In this document: positions 1 through 8,508 of the stretch, in pieces
Position numbering within the stretch: position 1 is the first letter of the stretch
Layout of the letters: the number at the start of each line of letters is the position of its first letter
Source: Hyphomonas atlantica corrig.
Lineage (GTDB): Bacteria; Pseudomonadota; Alphaproteobacteria; Caulobacterales; Hyphomonadaceae
Reading direction: 5' to 3'
DNA length: 64,000 bases
NCBI RefSeq assembly: GCF_000682715.1
Contig: NZ_AWFH01000023.1
Span: 1-64,000 of the forward strand
The notes under the pieces: model-generated
Told to the model about the DNA's origin: nothing
Seen by the model: the letters and a program-made list of their open reading frames with translations, nothing else
Databases searched by the model: none
Position numbers and translations under genes: made by a program

Positions 1-229
1 CAAACTTTGCCTTGGCCATCGGGCCTCTCCTCAATTCTGTTTAGGTGTCCGGCCCGCCGGACGGGTTACGCGTTCAGGCTGGATAGCCCGTTAAACGCGC
101 CTCATAGCCATCTGCGGCGCGGGTTTCAAGCTCGCAATTGCCAGTTCACTGCGGTCAGGTTTCCCGTCTTGCCCCGCCTGCAAAGCACGGATAAGCCGAA
201 ATCGACAAAATTCACGCAAGGACAATGAC
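1..229. other. Left-edge region with no supported gene
   Basis: These bases precede pgi. A short hairpin (GTCCGG/CCGGAC, 47-62) is visible. A 73-codon open frame runs through the region, but its composition is arginine- and proline-rich with no family resemblance, so I do not call it. The pgi promoter probably lies here; I could not pick a convincing -35/-10 pair. Confidence 0.5.
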
Positions 230-1786
230 ATGATCGATGACCTGACCCTGCACGCGGACCGTCTTGCTCGGACGCCTTTGAAGAAACTCGCCGATGCTCG
301 CGCAACCTCAAGCAGGTTGAACGCCTGCGGCTGGTCTATCGATTTATCTCGCCAGTTTCTTGACGCCGAATCGACTGCCGCTCTTCAGCAATTTGGAGAT
401 TCATCAGGCTTGCAAGACGCGGCCGACAAAATGTTCGCCGGCGACATCGTCAATCCGTCGGAAAACCGCCCCGCTCTCCACTGGGCCCTCCGTGCGCAAT
501 CCTCTTTGTCGGGAGAGGCAGAATCTGTCCGCCAAAGCGTACTTCCCGCTCTGGCGTTCGCCAGGGATGTTGCGTCCGGAGCGGTCACCAGCTCCACCGG
601 CGAGCGCTTCAACGCCGTCCTTCATATCGGCATTGGCGGATCTGATTTCGGACCACGCCTGATTGCGGACGCTTTCCAGGATCACGCATCGGATGAGATA
701 GATCTGAGATTTTGCGCGAATGTCGACCCGTTCGATCTTGATCGTGCGATCGCCGGGCTCAACCCGGAGCGCACCCTCGTCATTGGCGTCTCAAAATCCT
801 TCGGCACAGAGGAGACACTCTACAACCTCGCGCGCGCACGCAAATGGCTGGAAGCGACAATCGGCGACAAATCGCAACAACACCTTGCCTTGGTGACAGC
901 AAATCCCGACCGGGCGAAGAATTGGCTTGATGGACGTGAAGCACATGTTTTCGACATGCCCCTGTCCGTCGGCGGCCGCTTCTCGCTCTGGTCCGCCGCC
1001 TCCCTCGCCTGCATGATCTATCTCGGCGCAGACGTATTCGAAGATATCCTGACGGGTGCCGCAGACATGGACGAACACGTCAGAACGACGTCAATGGCCC
1101 AGAATGCGGCGATGCAGCTCGCGCTTCTCGATTACTGGAACGCGACAATTCGCAAAGAGAAGATGCGCGTATTACTCGCCTATGCAAACCGGTTGCGCAT
1201 GCTGCCGACGTATTTGCAGCAGCTCGAAATGGAATCGAACGGCAAATCGGTAGGACCGCACGGCGATGCTGTCTCAGGCGCAACGGCCCCAGCGCTCTGG
1301 GGCGGCGAAGGATCGGTCGGCCAGCATTCCTATCATCAGTGGCTCCATCAGGGCTCACAGGACGTCCCATGCGAGTTTATCCTCGCGCCCGATCGCAATC
1401 GCGATGCGGAAGGCGTTAAAGCGCTGACGGCTCACGCGCTGGCCCAAGCGGAAGTACTCGCGAATGGCCGAACGCTCGAAGAAGTGAAACAGGAAGAACC
1501 TGATCTGACCGACGAAGTCGCCCGACAGAAAGTCCATGCGGGCGGACGCGCCTCGACTTTCTTTGCACATAGCCAGTTCGAGCCCCAGGCATTTGGTTCC
1601 CTTGTCGCCCTTTACGAACATCGGACCTATTTCGCGGGTCACCTATGGGGCTTGAACCCTTTCGACCAATGGGGAGTTGAGCGTGGCAAGACCATGGCCT
1701 CTCGGCTGAAGCCTGCGGTCGCCGGTGAAGCGACGGCCGCGGACACAGTCACCAATTCGCTTATCGCAATGATCACGGGGAACTGA
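230..1786 (+). CDS. pgi: Glucose-6-phosphate isomerase
   Basis: The 518-aa protein interconverts glucose-6-phosphate and fructose-6-phosphate in the cytoplasm. Family landmarks are in order: GIGGSDFGP at about 134-142 and SKSFGTEET at 188-196 (phosphate-binding loops), GGRFSLWSAASL at 246-257, the QQLEMESNGK signature at 328-337 carrying the catalytic Glu, HSYHQWLHQG near 364-373 with the catalytic His, and a C-terminal WGVERGK Lys. The length is slightly below the roughly 550 aa of enterobacterial Pgi. The ATG follows an AAGGA-like site. It ends just before the RNase gene. The fructokinase and trehalose-phosphate synthase of the 46-48 kb locus would feed from or into this step, though they are not linked to it here. 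Confidence 0.97.
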   Translation: MIDDLTLHADRLARTPLKKLADARATSSRLNACGWSIDLSRQFLDAESTAALQQFGDSSGLQDAADKMFAGDIVNPSENRPALHWALRAQSSLSGEAESVRQSVLPALAFARDVASGAVTSSTGERFNAVLHIGIGGSDFGPRLIADAFQDHASDEIDLRFCANVDPFDLDRAIAGLNPERTLVIGVSKSFGTEETLYNLARARKWLEATIGDKSQQHLALVTANPDRAKNWLDGREAHVFDMPLSVGGRFSLWSAASLACMIYLGADVFEDILTGAADMDEHVRTTSMAQNAAMQLALLDYWNATIRKEKMRVLLAYANRLRMLPTYLQQLEMESNGKSVGPHGDAVSGATAPALWGGEGSVGQHSYHQWLHQGSQDVPCEFILAPDRNRDAEGVKALTAHALAQAEVLANGRTLEEVKQEEPDLTDEVARQKVHAGGRASTFFAHSQFEPQAFGSLVALYEHRTYFAGHLWGLNPFDQWGVERGKTMASRLKPAVAGEATAADTVTNSLIAMITGN

Positions 1787-1832
1787 CGCAATCCGGATTC
1801 TCCGTGAAACCTGTGTCGGTGAAACGCGACAA

Positions 1833-2810
1833 GTGTTGCTGGATAACGCGGACCGGCCAGTTGCGCTGAACCTTGAGCGCTGGTCAGACCAAGGTCAAAG
1901 ATTGACGTTCGGCTTGCAAACAAACGGCAGAATACGTGCCCTCCGACCGGACCAGGGAGGCGCCTTCATCGAAACCGATACGGGCCCAGAGGCCTTCATG
2001 CGTCTCCCGAATGCACACCGCCTCACCGAAGGACAGGCCGTGCGTGTTACAATTGCCTCCGAAGCACGGGGAGACAAGCTGCCGCGAGCCGAACTGCTCA
2101 ACGACAAAACACCAGCAAAGGGTCAATTGGTCTGGTCGAACGGAGCTACTAAAGACGTAGCTCCGGGAGATCCCATCGTCGCCGCGGCCTTCGATGAGGC
2201 ACTCTCGAGCGCACTGACATTGCCGAGAGGCGGACGATTGCGCATAGAGCGCACTCACGCGCTGACTTCAGTCGATATCGACACAGCCGGTCGCCAGGGA
2301 ACCGGAAGCGCCGCGAGCCGCGCACTTCAGATCAATCTCGAGGCATGCCGCGAATTGGCGCGACAGTTGAAACTTCGAAAACTCGGTGGACTTGTCGTGT
2401 TGGACTGTGTGGCCCCCCTAAATGCTGGCTCGCGTCAGAAGATAAAGGACGCGATGAAGTCAGAGCTGAGAGCAGCCGATTTAACTTCAAGTACCATACT
2501 GGCCCCGTCCCAACTCGGCTTGATGGAAATGTCTCTCCCTTGGCGCGAAACACCTATTTGCGACCGCCTTCAAAACAACAATGGCGACGCCTCAGACGAA
2601 ACCTTGTGCCTTGAGGGCCTTAGAATACTTGAACAAGCGGCGACACAGAATCGCCTGGACAGGTACACCCTTGAGCTGCCTGAACGCGCTTATGATTGGC
2701 TGGAAAAAGTGGGTCGCCCCTTGAAAGACCTACTGGCCGATAAATACGGTCAAAGACTGACCATTCAGGGTTTCACTAAAAGCAAACCGAGTGTCTACAA
2801 AAGTCCATGA
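1833..2810 (+). CDS. Ribonuclease E/G-like protein
   Basis: This is a short RNase E/G-type endoribonuclease-like protein, 325 aa from the GTG used here. The body resembles the RNase E/G core (GGRLRIERTHALTSVDIDT, then GLVVLDCVAP and the C-terminal TQNRLDRYTLELP region). It lacks the zinc-link and extended parts of about 490-aa RNase G, as is common for the small alphaproteobacterial paralogue. The start is uncertain. The same frame stays open upstream to a stop at 1770-1772 and encodes RILRETCVGETRQV before the GTG, which looks like a family N-terminus. No ATG, GTG or TTG lies in that stretch, so a rare ATT (1797) or ATC (1791) start is possible. It overlaps yacG by 4 nt (ATGA), suggesting translational coupling. 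Confidence 0.8.
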   Translation: MLLDNADRPVALNLERWSDQGQRLTFGLQTNGRIRALRPDQGGAFIETDTGPEAFMRLPNAHRLTEGQAVRVTIASEARGDKLPRAELLNDKTPAKGQLVWSNGATKDVAPGDPIVAAAFDEALSSALTLPRGGRLRIERTHALTSVDIDTAGRQGTGSAASRALQINLEACRELARQLKLRKLGGLVVLDCVAPLNAGSRQKIKDAMKSELRAADLTSSTILAPSQLGLMEMSLPWRETPICDRLQNNNGDASDETLCLEGLRILEQAATQNRLDRYTLELPERAYDWLEKVGRPLKDLLADKYGQRLTIQGFTKSKPSVYKSP

Positions 2811-3016
2811 GCAAGCCGATCTCGCCTAAAGTTTCCAAGCCAAAATGCGCGCAGTGTCGCCGCAAACCGGTAGCAGCAGACTATCGACCGTTCTGTTCGA
2901 AGCGTTGTGCCGACATTGATCTGAACAAATGGCTCTCGGATGGATACGCTATTCCCGGGGCGCCCGCTGACATGGCGGATGACACGCCCGGACAAGAGAT
3001 GTCAGAAGAAGACTGA
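2807..3016 (+). CDS. yacG: YacG zinc-binding protein (DNA gyrase inhibitor family)
   Basis: A 69-aa protein of the YacG/DUF329 family, which in E. coli binds GyrB and inhibits gyrase. The zinc site is visible as CAQC at residues 15-18, then C30 and C34 in FCSKRC, followed by DLNKWLSDGY, a strongly conserved family block. The acidic tail (GQEMSEED) is typical. Its ATG overlaps the stop of the RNase gene by 4 nt. The order RNase-like gene, yacG, tRNA-Phe is common in alphaproteobacteria, which supports the call. Confidence 0.93.
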   Translation: MSKPISPKVSKPKCAQCRRKPVAADYRPFCSKRCADIDLNKWLSDGYAIPGAPADMADDTPGQEMSEED

Positions 3017-3073
3017 AAACAGCATGGACAAGACCAAAAGCCTTCGTTAGATACCGCGCTTCCCCAGTGACCT

Positions 3074-3148
3074 GCCCGGGTAGCTCAGGGGTAGAGCAGC
3101 GGATTGAAAATCCGCGTGTCGGTGGTTCGATTCCGCCCCCGGGCACCA
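3074..3148 (+). tRNA. tRNA-Phe (GAA)
   Basis: A full cloverleaf can be drawn: acceptor GCCCGGG/CCCGGGC, D-stem GCTC/GAGC, anticodon stem GCGGA/TCCGC with loop TTGAAAA (anticodon GAA at 3106-3108), T-stem GGTGG/CCGCC with TTCGATT loop. Discriminator A and CCA are encoded (3145-3148). It lies 57 nt after yacG. Confidence 0.97.
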
Positions 3149-3170
3149 TTTCCAGTGAAATCGCGTCTCC

Positions 3171-3803
3171 TTAAGCTGCCTGTTCTCCTGAATTGCTCCT
3201 CTGGGCAGATGCCTCCAGAACCCCGGGCTCATCCCAGGCACCTTCGGGTCGGATAATGAGGTACGGGTCCTCAAGCATCTGAAGTGCCTTAGGATGGCGT
3301 GGGATGAATATCTCGATCTCCCGATACTCATAATCGGAGAACCAGAATGGAGCTCGGCCATCTATCAAACGACACCTGAACGTCCGCGACCAGACTGGCC
3401 ATAAGCGCGCTTGAATCTGGCCGATCATTCGTTCGTATCCCTTGCGGGCGACCAGCTCAAACGCCGTCGCGAGCAGTACACGCAGACCTGGTCGGCCGCG
3501 TTGGCAGGGCAACAATACGATGCGCTCAAGCTTTGCGAAGTCAGCAAACCATCTGATCCGCAAAGTTCCGACCGGCCGCCCCTTCGCCTTTAACAGGAAA
3601 TGCGTGGCGCATAGATCGTTGCCGTCAAATTCTTCTTCATAAGGGCAGTCTTGCTCGGATAGGAAGACTGCGGCCCGAATGGCGCTAACCTGATGATATT
3701 CATCAAGCGTTCTGACCATCTCCGCCGTGTAAGACAGGTAGGCTTCCGGCGGCACGGGGCGCAGCAATACTTGCTCTCCGATCCGATTGCGCGCCCCAGT
3801 CAC
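3171..3803 (-). CDS. GNAT-family acyltransferase-like protein
   Basis: A 210-aa cytoplasmic protein with GNAT features: IRAAVFLSEQDCPYEEEFDGND in the first third, then GRPVGTLRIRWF and AKLERIVLLP (strand beta4 region), and a GRPGLRVLLATAFELVARKGY stretch where the acyl-CoA pyrophosphate loop belongs. The loop is not a clean Q/RxxGxG/A, so the donor is uncertain. The substrate is unknown. It is the second gene of a pair; its start overlaps the stop of the upstream gene by 4 nt. I considered a LuxI-type signal synthase and do not see the LuxI invariant pattern. Confidence 0.7.
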   Translation of the reverse strand: MTGARNRIGEQVLLRPVPPEAYLSYTAEMVRTLDEYHQVSAIRAAVFLSEQDCPYEEEFDGNDLCATHFLLKAKGRPVGTLRIRWFADFAKLERIVLLPCQRGRPGLRVLLATAFELVARKGYERMIGQIQARLWPVWSRTFRCRLIDGRAPFWFSDYEYREIEIFIPRHPKALQMLEDPYLIIRPEGAWDEPGVLEASAQRSNSGEQAA

Positions 3804-4378
3804 GAAGCCTGGTCCATCAGCGTTTGGAATGGCGGCTGCACGTATAAATCCGGAAGCCCGCCTTCAAATTTCTGAAAGCCCAGACTTTCCATCGACCGGC
3901 GACCGTCTGCCGTCGCGCCGCGCGCATATGCGGGAAATGCCCCGAACATTTCAACGCGCAGGACCGCGGAAACGGTCATGATCTTCTTTCGTGCCTCGTA
4001 CGTCTTGCCCGCATAAACACCGACGTAAAACGCCGAAACACACCGTCCCATGTTGGCCAAGTGCGCCTTCAGGGGTTTCGCAGGATTGTATGAACCGTCT
4101 CGCACAGCGCTTTCTCCTGCCTCTGTCAGGGGCAGTGTGAGAAAAACTCCGTCGACAGGATCACCAGTGACCCAAGCCGTCATTCCCGTCCAATTGTTCA
4201 TATCCGCGATAGAATCAACGGAGGCCAGCTTCCCGTCGATTAGTTCTTCAGCCATCGCTACGGCCTGGTCGAGCTCGCTGCGTGTGGCCAATCTGAACCC
4301 GAAGTCGCCTGCTCGTCTCTCGAAGGCCAAAGGATCCACATCCGCAACCACCATTTTTCTAGTCTGCGTTGCATTCAT
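3800..4378 (-). CDS. Conserved hypothetical protein, possibly GNAT-like
   Basis: A 192-aa protein I cannot name. The C-terminal half (VLRVEMFGAFPAYARGATADGRRSMESLGF region) resembles the end of a GNAT fold, where a residue pattern DGxRxxxxLGF closes the acyl-CoA site, so it may be a diverged acyltransferase. No signal peptide or membrane segment is present. It is translationally coupled (4-nt overlap) to the GNAT gene downstream and is transcribed away from the LysR gene, whose product is its likely regulator. Confidence 0.6.
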   Translation of the reverse strand: MNATQTRKMVVADVDPLAFERRAGDFGFRLATRSELDQAVAMAEELIDGKLASVDSIADMNNWTGMTAWVTGDPVDGVFLTLPLTEAGESAVRDGSYNPAKPLKAHLANMGRCVSAFYVGVYAGKTYEARKKIMTVSAVLRVEMFGAFPAYARGATADGRRSMESLGFQKFEGGLPDLYVQPPFQTLMDQAS

Positions 4379-4442
4379 GAAATTTCTCCATTAGATGGTT
4401 AATTTCCATGACACAGTTTCAGGCGGGCGACTTCGGCACAGA

Positions 4443-5396
4443 ATGAAACGGGGGCTTTCACACACGATAGGCGGTGAAGCGCCGTTCGATCAGTTCGATT
4501 GGGACAGGCTGCGTGTGTTCAGGGCTGTGGCCAAAACGGGCAGCATGAGCGCCGCTGCAATCGTGTTGGGCGGCTCATTGCCGACCATCAGCCGACGGGT
4601 GACCGATCTTGAAGCTGCGCTCCAGGCGGAACTGTTCCAACGGAACCATACCGGCGTAGACCTCACCGATGCCGGCCGAACATTGTTACGTCACGCGGAT
4701 CTAATGGCTGACACAATTCATGCTGCCCAAATAGAGGTCGGCTCTGTGGCAAACGACGTCGGACGTGCAATCCACCTCGTCTGCAATGAACCACTGGCTC
4801 AATACTGGATTGTGCCGCGACTTGCAGAGTTTCAACTACTCAATCCCGAACTCACAATAGATGTTTCAATCAGCAACTCATCGTTAGAATCGCAGGACTC
4901 GGCCTGGGACATTTCGATCCAGACGTATCGCCCCAGAAACCCGGACCAGATTTCACGCCGGATAGGCCGCTCCCACTTTGCGGCATTCGTTTCGTCCGAC
5001 TGGAAATTATCGAACGGGACTCCCGCATCGGTTTCCGACTTAACCCAAGCGCACGCGCTCGTGCATGCGTCCTACGCCTCCCAACTGGAACAATCCCGTA
5101 CACTGTTCCCGGGTCTGGATATGATGCGCCGTATGAACAGCATGGAAGCGATGATCTCGTTCTGTAGCGCTGGAGTATCCCCCGCCATTCTTCCAACGCA
5201 TATCATACATCGGTATCCTGACGTCATTGCCTGCCCCATCCCCGGTCTTCCCGCCCTGGATATTTGGCTCACACAGTCTCCGCGTTTGCGAAGAGTGAAA
5301 AGCGCCGATGGGTTTCTTGATTGGCTTGTGGGGCTGTTCTCACCAACAGAAAGTGATTGGTTCCGGCAATTGAATGTCACATTGAATTTAGGCTAG
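4443..5396 (+). CDS. LysR-family transcriptional regulator
   Basis: A 317-aa LysR-type regulator. The winged HTH is at the N-terminus (DWDRLRVFRAVAKTGSMSAAA, then LPTISRRVTDLEAALQAELFQR), followed by a co-inducer domain with the VPRLAEFQLLNPEL motif. An earlier in-frame ATG at 4395 would add 16 residues; I chose 4443 because family members begin close to the HTH. It is divergent from the GNAT-like pair, 64 nt away, which is the usual arrangement for a LysR protein and its target. Its stop overlaps the convergent acyl-CoA dehydrogenase end by 4 nt. Confidence 0.9.
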   Translation: MKRGLSHTIGGEAPFDQFDWDRLRVFRAVAKTGSMSAAAIVLGGSLPTISRRVTDLEAALQAELFQRNHTGVDLTDAGRTLLRHADLMADTIHAAQIEVGSVANDVGRAIHLVCNEPLAQYWIVPRLAEFQLLNPELTIDVSISNSSLESQDSAWDISIQTYRPRNPDQISRRIGRSHFAAFVSSDWKLSNGTPASVSDLTQAHALVHASYASQLEQSRTLFPGLDMMRRMNSMEAMISFCSAGVSPAILPTHIIHRYPDVIACPIPGLPALDIWLTQSPRLRRVKSADGFLDWLVGLFSPTESDWFRQLNVTLNLG

Positions 5397-6433
5397 GCAA
5401 CGAGGCCTTGCTGTCTCGCCGCCCGTTCACGAAGCACCATTGGCGTTCCAAACAATTGCCGGTTAACGCCGATACGTTTGAACCAATAGTGTAGCCCGAC
5501 TAAATCCGTGAACCCCATACCACCATGCACCTCAGTTGACGTGCGCGCGATAAATGTCGCCACGTCAGACATGTGCGCCTTCGCGAGATATGCCATGGTG
5601 ATCGCCTCGTCGTCGTTCTCGTCAATTGCGTGCGCGGCATGCCAAAGCAAGGCACGACATGGTTCGAGCTTCGCCGCCATTTCGGCGCACAGATGCTTGA
5701 CGGCCTGAAACGATCCGATCACACGGCCGAACTGTTCACGCTCAGATGCATACACCACGGCCTTGTCCAGCATCGCTTGAGCAGCGCCGAGCGTGTCCGA
5801 AGCGATCAATACAGATGCAACCGCAAACACTTGTTCGACGTCAGCAGTCTTTGCGTCCGGATCGGCGCCCGCGACAGCCACCTCAAAGAATTCACGTGTC
5901 CGGTCAATAGTTTTAACAACGCTTGTCTCGTCAGGCGCGCCACAATGAATCGCATCATCCGAATAGAACAGAAGATGCGTTGCATCGCGTACATTAATAG
6001 CCATGAGCGATTTCCCGGTTACCGACGTGCCACTAACCTGTATACCGGAGGAGTCCCGGCGGGAAACAACATCGTTCAAAACCAAACCAAATTTGGCAGC
6101 ACCGGACGCTATATTACCAGCAAGTTCCGAACCGCTCGCGCCAAAAGCATAAGCCGCTACCGTGTTTGCCAGAAATCTAGACGGCACAAGTCCGTACCCG
6201 AAACACTCTTGAACAAGAATGGCGTCAAGAACCCCGAGTCCTGAACCGCCCTCTGGTTCAGGAACCAGCAATCCATCCAAACCCAACGCGGCGATCTTTT
6301 CGTCCAGAACATTCTGAGCGCCGCTCTCTTGGTCCGCAATTGCGCGAATTGTATCCAGGGAGGCCTCATCAGCAACAAAACGCCGGATAGTTTCCTGAAG
6401 CATCACCTGATCTTCTGAGAGTCCAAACTCCAT
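5393..6433 (-). CDS. Acyl-CoA dehydrogenase family protein, degenerate subunit
   Basis: A 346-aa acyl-CoA dehydrogenase-fold protein. The N-terminal helical domain (MEFGLSEDQVMLQETIRRFV) and the C-terminal domain (REQFGRVIGSFQAVKH, then STEVHGGMGFTDLVGLHYWFKR) are clear. The middle beta domain lacks the T/S-P-GSD flavin-contact motif seen in the neighbouring paralogue, and the common GFTWExDLH helix reads GFTDLVGLH. This pattern fits the partner subunit of a heteromeric (alpha2beta2) acyl-CoA dehydrogenase, as known for steroid side-chain enzymes; that is inference. It lies 4 nt downstream of the paralogue. Confidence 0.85.
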   Translation of the reverse strand: MEFGLSEDQVMLQETIRRFVADEASLDTIRAIADQESGAQNVLDEKIAALGLDGLLVPEPEGGSGLGVLDAILVQECFGYGLVPSRFLANTVAAYAFGASGSELAGNIASGAAKFGLVLNDVVSRRDSSGIQVSGTSVTGKSLMAINVRDATHLLFYSDDAIHCGAPDETSVVKTIDRTREFFEVAVAGADPDAKTADVEQVFAVASVLIASDTLGAAQAMLDKAVVYASEREQFGRVIGSFQAVKHLCAEMAAKLEPCRALLWHAAHAIDENDDEAITMAYLAKAHMSDVATFIARTSTEVHGGMGFTDLVGLHYWFKRIGVNRQLFGTPMVLRERAARQQGLVA

Positions 6434-6437
6434 AGCT

Positions 6438-7631
6438 TTATCCTCTCACCAATTTTGGTTCACGCGGCATTCCAAGACCGCGCTCAGAAATAATATTCTT
6501 CTGTATCTGGGCTGTGCCCCCACCGATGATCAGTCCGAGGTCGTACATGTATCTCCATTGCCAGCTTCCGCCTGCACGAAGATGCTCACCCTCCTCATAG
6601 AGCACGCCAAGTTCCCCCAACGCATCGATCGCCAGCCCCGCGATCTGATGATTGAGTTCACAACCTTGCAGCTTAACAATCAGCCCCGCAATTCCTGCGG
6701 ACTCTCTTTTTAGGCGACTGGTCATGATACGTAGCCCATTGGCTTGCATGGCGTAGACTTCAGCCTGCAACGCCATCAATCGATCCCTCAGTACTGGATT
6801 GTCGATCAAGCGCTCTCCGTTGAAGATTTCCGACTTCATCAGTTCGACCAGTTCAACAAAGCGAGCTTTCGTCGCGTTGGGGTCCCCCAACATGCCCCGT
6901 TCATGGGTCAGCGTAGCATTGGCGACCTGCCAGCCCTTATTGACCTCGAACACCACTCCGCTTTTCGGCACGCGCACATCTGTGAAGAAAACCTCGTTGA
7001 AATTGGCAGCACCCGTCATGTCTACGAGCGGACGAACTTCGATACCCGGAATATCCATCGGGAAAAGAATGTAGGTTATGCCGTGATGTTTTTTCGCTTC
7101 AGGATCGGTTCGCACCAAACAGAAAATCATGTCGGCCTGTCGTGCGGTAGACGTCCATATCTTTTGGCCGTTGATGACAAAGTCATCGCCATCTTCCACC
7201 GCACTTGTTCGCAGCGCAGCCAGATCCGATCCTGCTCCGGGTTCGGAATATCCCTGACACCAGATCAGTTCTCCCTTCAGCGTTCGCTCTATATAGGCTG
7301 CTTTCTGCTCCGGCGTACCGAGTTCCAGCAAGGTAGGAACCAACATGGATATTCCTTGTCCGGCAAGCGGTCTTGGCAAACCGGATCGCGCAAACTCTTC
7401 AGCAATGATGCGTGACTTCAGAATATCCGGTTCAGCGCCGTACCCCCCATACTCAGTTGGTATTGTCCTCGCCGTGAGCCCTTCCTTTATCAGGAAGGCC
7501 TGCCAGGCGAGTCGTTTCGGATGCTTCAGTCCCTTGTCGTTCGGTCCGGGCGCAAGGTGGGCATTGGTTTTGAGCGTTTCCGCGACATGGTCACGAAATT
7601 CGGCATATTCGGGGCTAAGTGTCAGGTCCAT
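6438..7631 (-). CDS. Acyl-CoA dehydrogenase
   Basis: A 397-aa FAD-dependent acyl-CoA dehydrogenase that would introduce the alpha,beta double bond into an acyl-CoA. Motifs: WCQGYSEPGAGSDLAALRT (flavin and acyl contacts, about residues 123-141), GQKIWTSTARQADMIF, and GGTAQIQKNIISERGLG at the C-terminus. The chosen ATG at 7631 gives the usual MDLTLSPEYAEFR start; an upstream frame would add 21 residues of unlikely sequence. It is the first gene of a two-gene unit with the degenerate subunit and is divergent from the crotonase, so the three probably serve one beta-oxidation-like pathway. Confidence 0.92.
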   Translation of the reverse strand: MDLTLSPEYAEFRDHVAETLKTNAHLAPGPNDKGLKHPKRLAWQAFLIKEGLTARTIPTEYGGYGAEPDILKSRIIAEEFARSGLPRPLAGQGISMLVPTLLELGTPEQKAAYIERTLKGELIWCQGYSEPGAGSDLAALRTSAVEDGDDFVINGQKIWTSTARQADMIFCLVRTDPEAKKHHGITYILFPMDIPGIEVRPLVDMTGAANFNEVFFTDVRVPKSGVVFEVNKGWQVANATLTHERGMLGDPNATKARFVELVELMKSEIFNGERLIDNPVLRDRLMALQAEVYAMQANGLRIMTSRLKRESAGIAGLIVKLQGCELNHQIAGLAIDALGELGVLYEEGEHLRAGGSWQWRYMYDLGLIIGGGTAQIQKNIISERGLGMPREPKLVRG

Positions 7632-7743
7632 GAAACAAGTCTCGAACGACTTCCCCAAGGTCCGGCAACACCAAAATTGAACTGAGTCTTGCACACCGTA
7701 GCGTAAAGCTGGCTAGCTGAGTTTCATCAAAGGAGGACACTCA

Positions 7744-8508
7744 ATGCCCGTCGAATACAAGAAACAAGGCAATGTCGCGATCATCACGATGAACCGCCCG
7801 GAAGCGCGCAACGCAATCAATGGCGAAATGGCCAGCACAATGGAAGCCGCCATTGACCAGATGGAAGCGGATCCGGAGGTTTGGGTGGGCATTCTCACCG
7901 CTGTCGGCAAGGCATTCTGTGCAGGCGCAGACCTGAAGGAGATTTCTGCAGGTAATGGCGCAGCGCTCTCCACGAAGAAGGGTGGTTTCGCTGGCATCGC
8001 GCGTCGTGAACGCACAAAGCCGCTAATTGCAGCAATCACCGGTTCAGCGCTCGCTGGCGGTACCGAAATCGCCTTGTCCTGCGACATGATTGTATGCGCC
8101 GACGATACAAACTTCGGCCTTCCCGAAGTGAAACGGTCGCTCGTTGCAGGTGCCGGTGGTCTGTTTCGGCTGCCCCGCGCAATCGGAAGGGCTGTTGCAC
8201 TCGAAGCGATCTTGACGGGTGATCCACTTCCGTCTCAACGCGCATATGAGCTTGGTATGGTCAACAAGGTCGTGCCAGAAGCTGACGTGATGAAAGAAGC
8301 AGAGGCACTGGCTGCCAGGATCACAGCGAACGCGCCTCTTGCGGTGTCTGCAAGCCGCGCCGTTGCTATGGACGCTACCAGCAAGAGCGATGATGAACTC
8401 TGGAAGGACAGCGGCAAGGCGTTTGCCAGCATCGTTGGCACAGAAGACTTCAAGGAAGGCCCCAAGGCCTTTATCGAAAAGCGTGCACCCGTCTGGAAGG
8501 GGCGTTAG
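7744..8508 (+). CDS. Enoyl-CoA hydratase/isomerase (crotonase family)
   Basis: A 254-aa crotonase. The oxyanion-hole segments are visible: AFCAGADLKEI near residues 58-68 and ALAGGTEIALSCDMIV near 103-118. The NFGLPEVKRSLVAGAGGLFRLPR stretch follows. It would hydrate or isomerise the enoyl-CoA product of the divergent acyl-CoA dehydrogenases. A strong AAAGGAGGA site sits 8-10 nt before the ATG. The exact substrate cannot be read from the sequence. Confidence 0.92.
   Translation: MPVEYKKQGNVAIITMNRPEARNAINGEMASTMEAAIDQMEADPEVWVGILTAVGKAFCAGADLKEISAGNGAALSTKKGGFAGIARRERTKPLIAAITGSALAGGTEIALSCDMIVCADDTNFGLPEVKRSLVAGAGGLFRLPRAIGRAVALEAILTGDPLPSQRAYELGMVNKVVPEADVMKEAEALAARITANAPLAVSASRAVAMDATSKSDDELWKDSGKAFASIVGTEDFKEGPKAFIEKRAPVWKGR

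Noticed and set aside
7-228. 73-codon open frame at the left edge
   Set aside because: Arg/Pro-rich shadow-like composition, no ribosome-binding site and no recognisable family; more likely the pgi leader region.
3171-3803. LuxI-type acyl-homoserine lactone synthase
   Set aside because: The protein has a GNAT-like core, but I cannot find the LuxI pattern of invariant Arg, Phe and Trp residues, and no LuxR gene is nearby.
5573-6244. 223-codon open frame antisense to the smaller acyl-CoA dehydrogenase
   Set aside because: Overlaps a gene with clear family motifs and has no start signal or domain.
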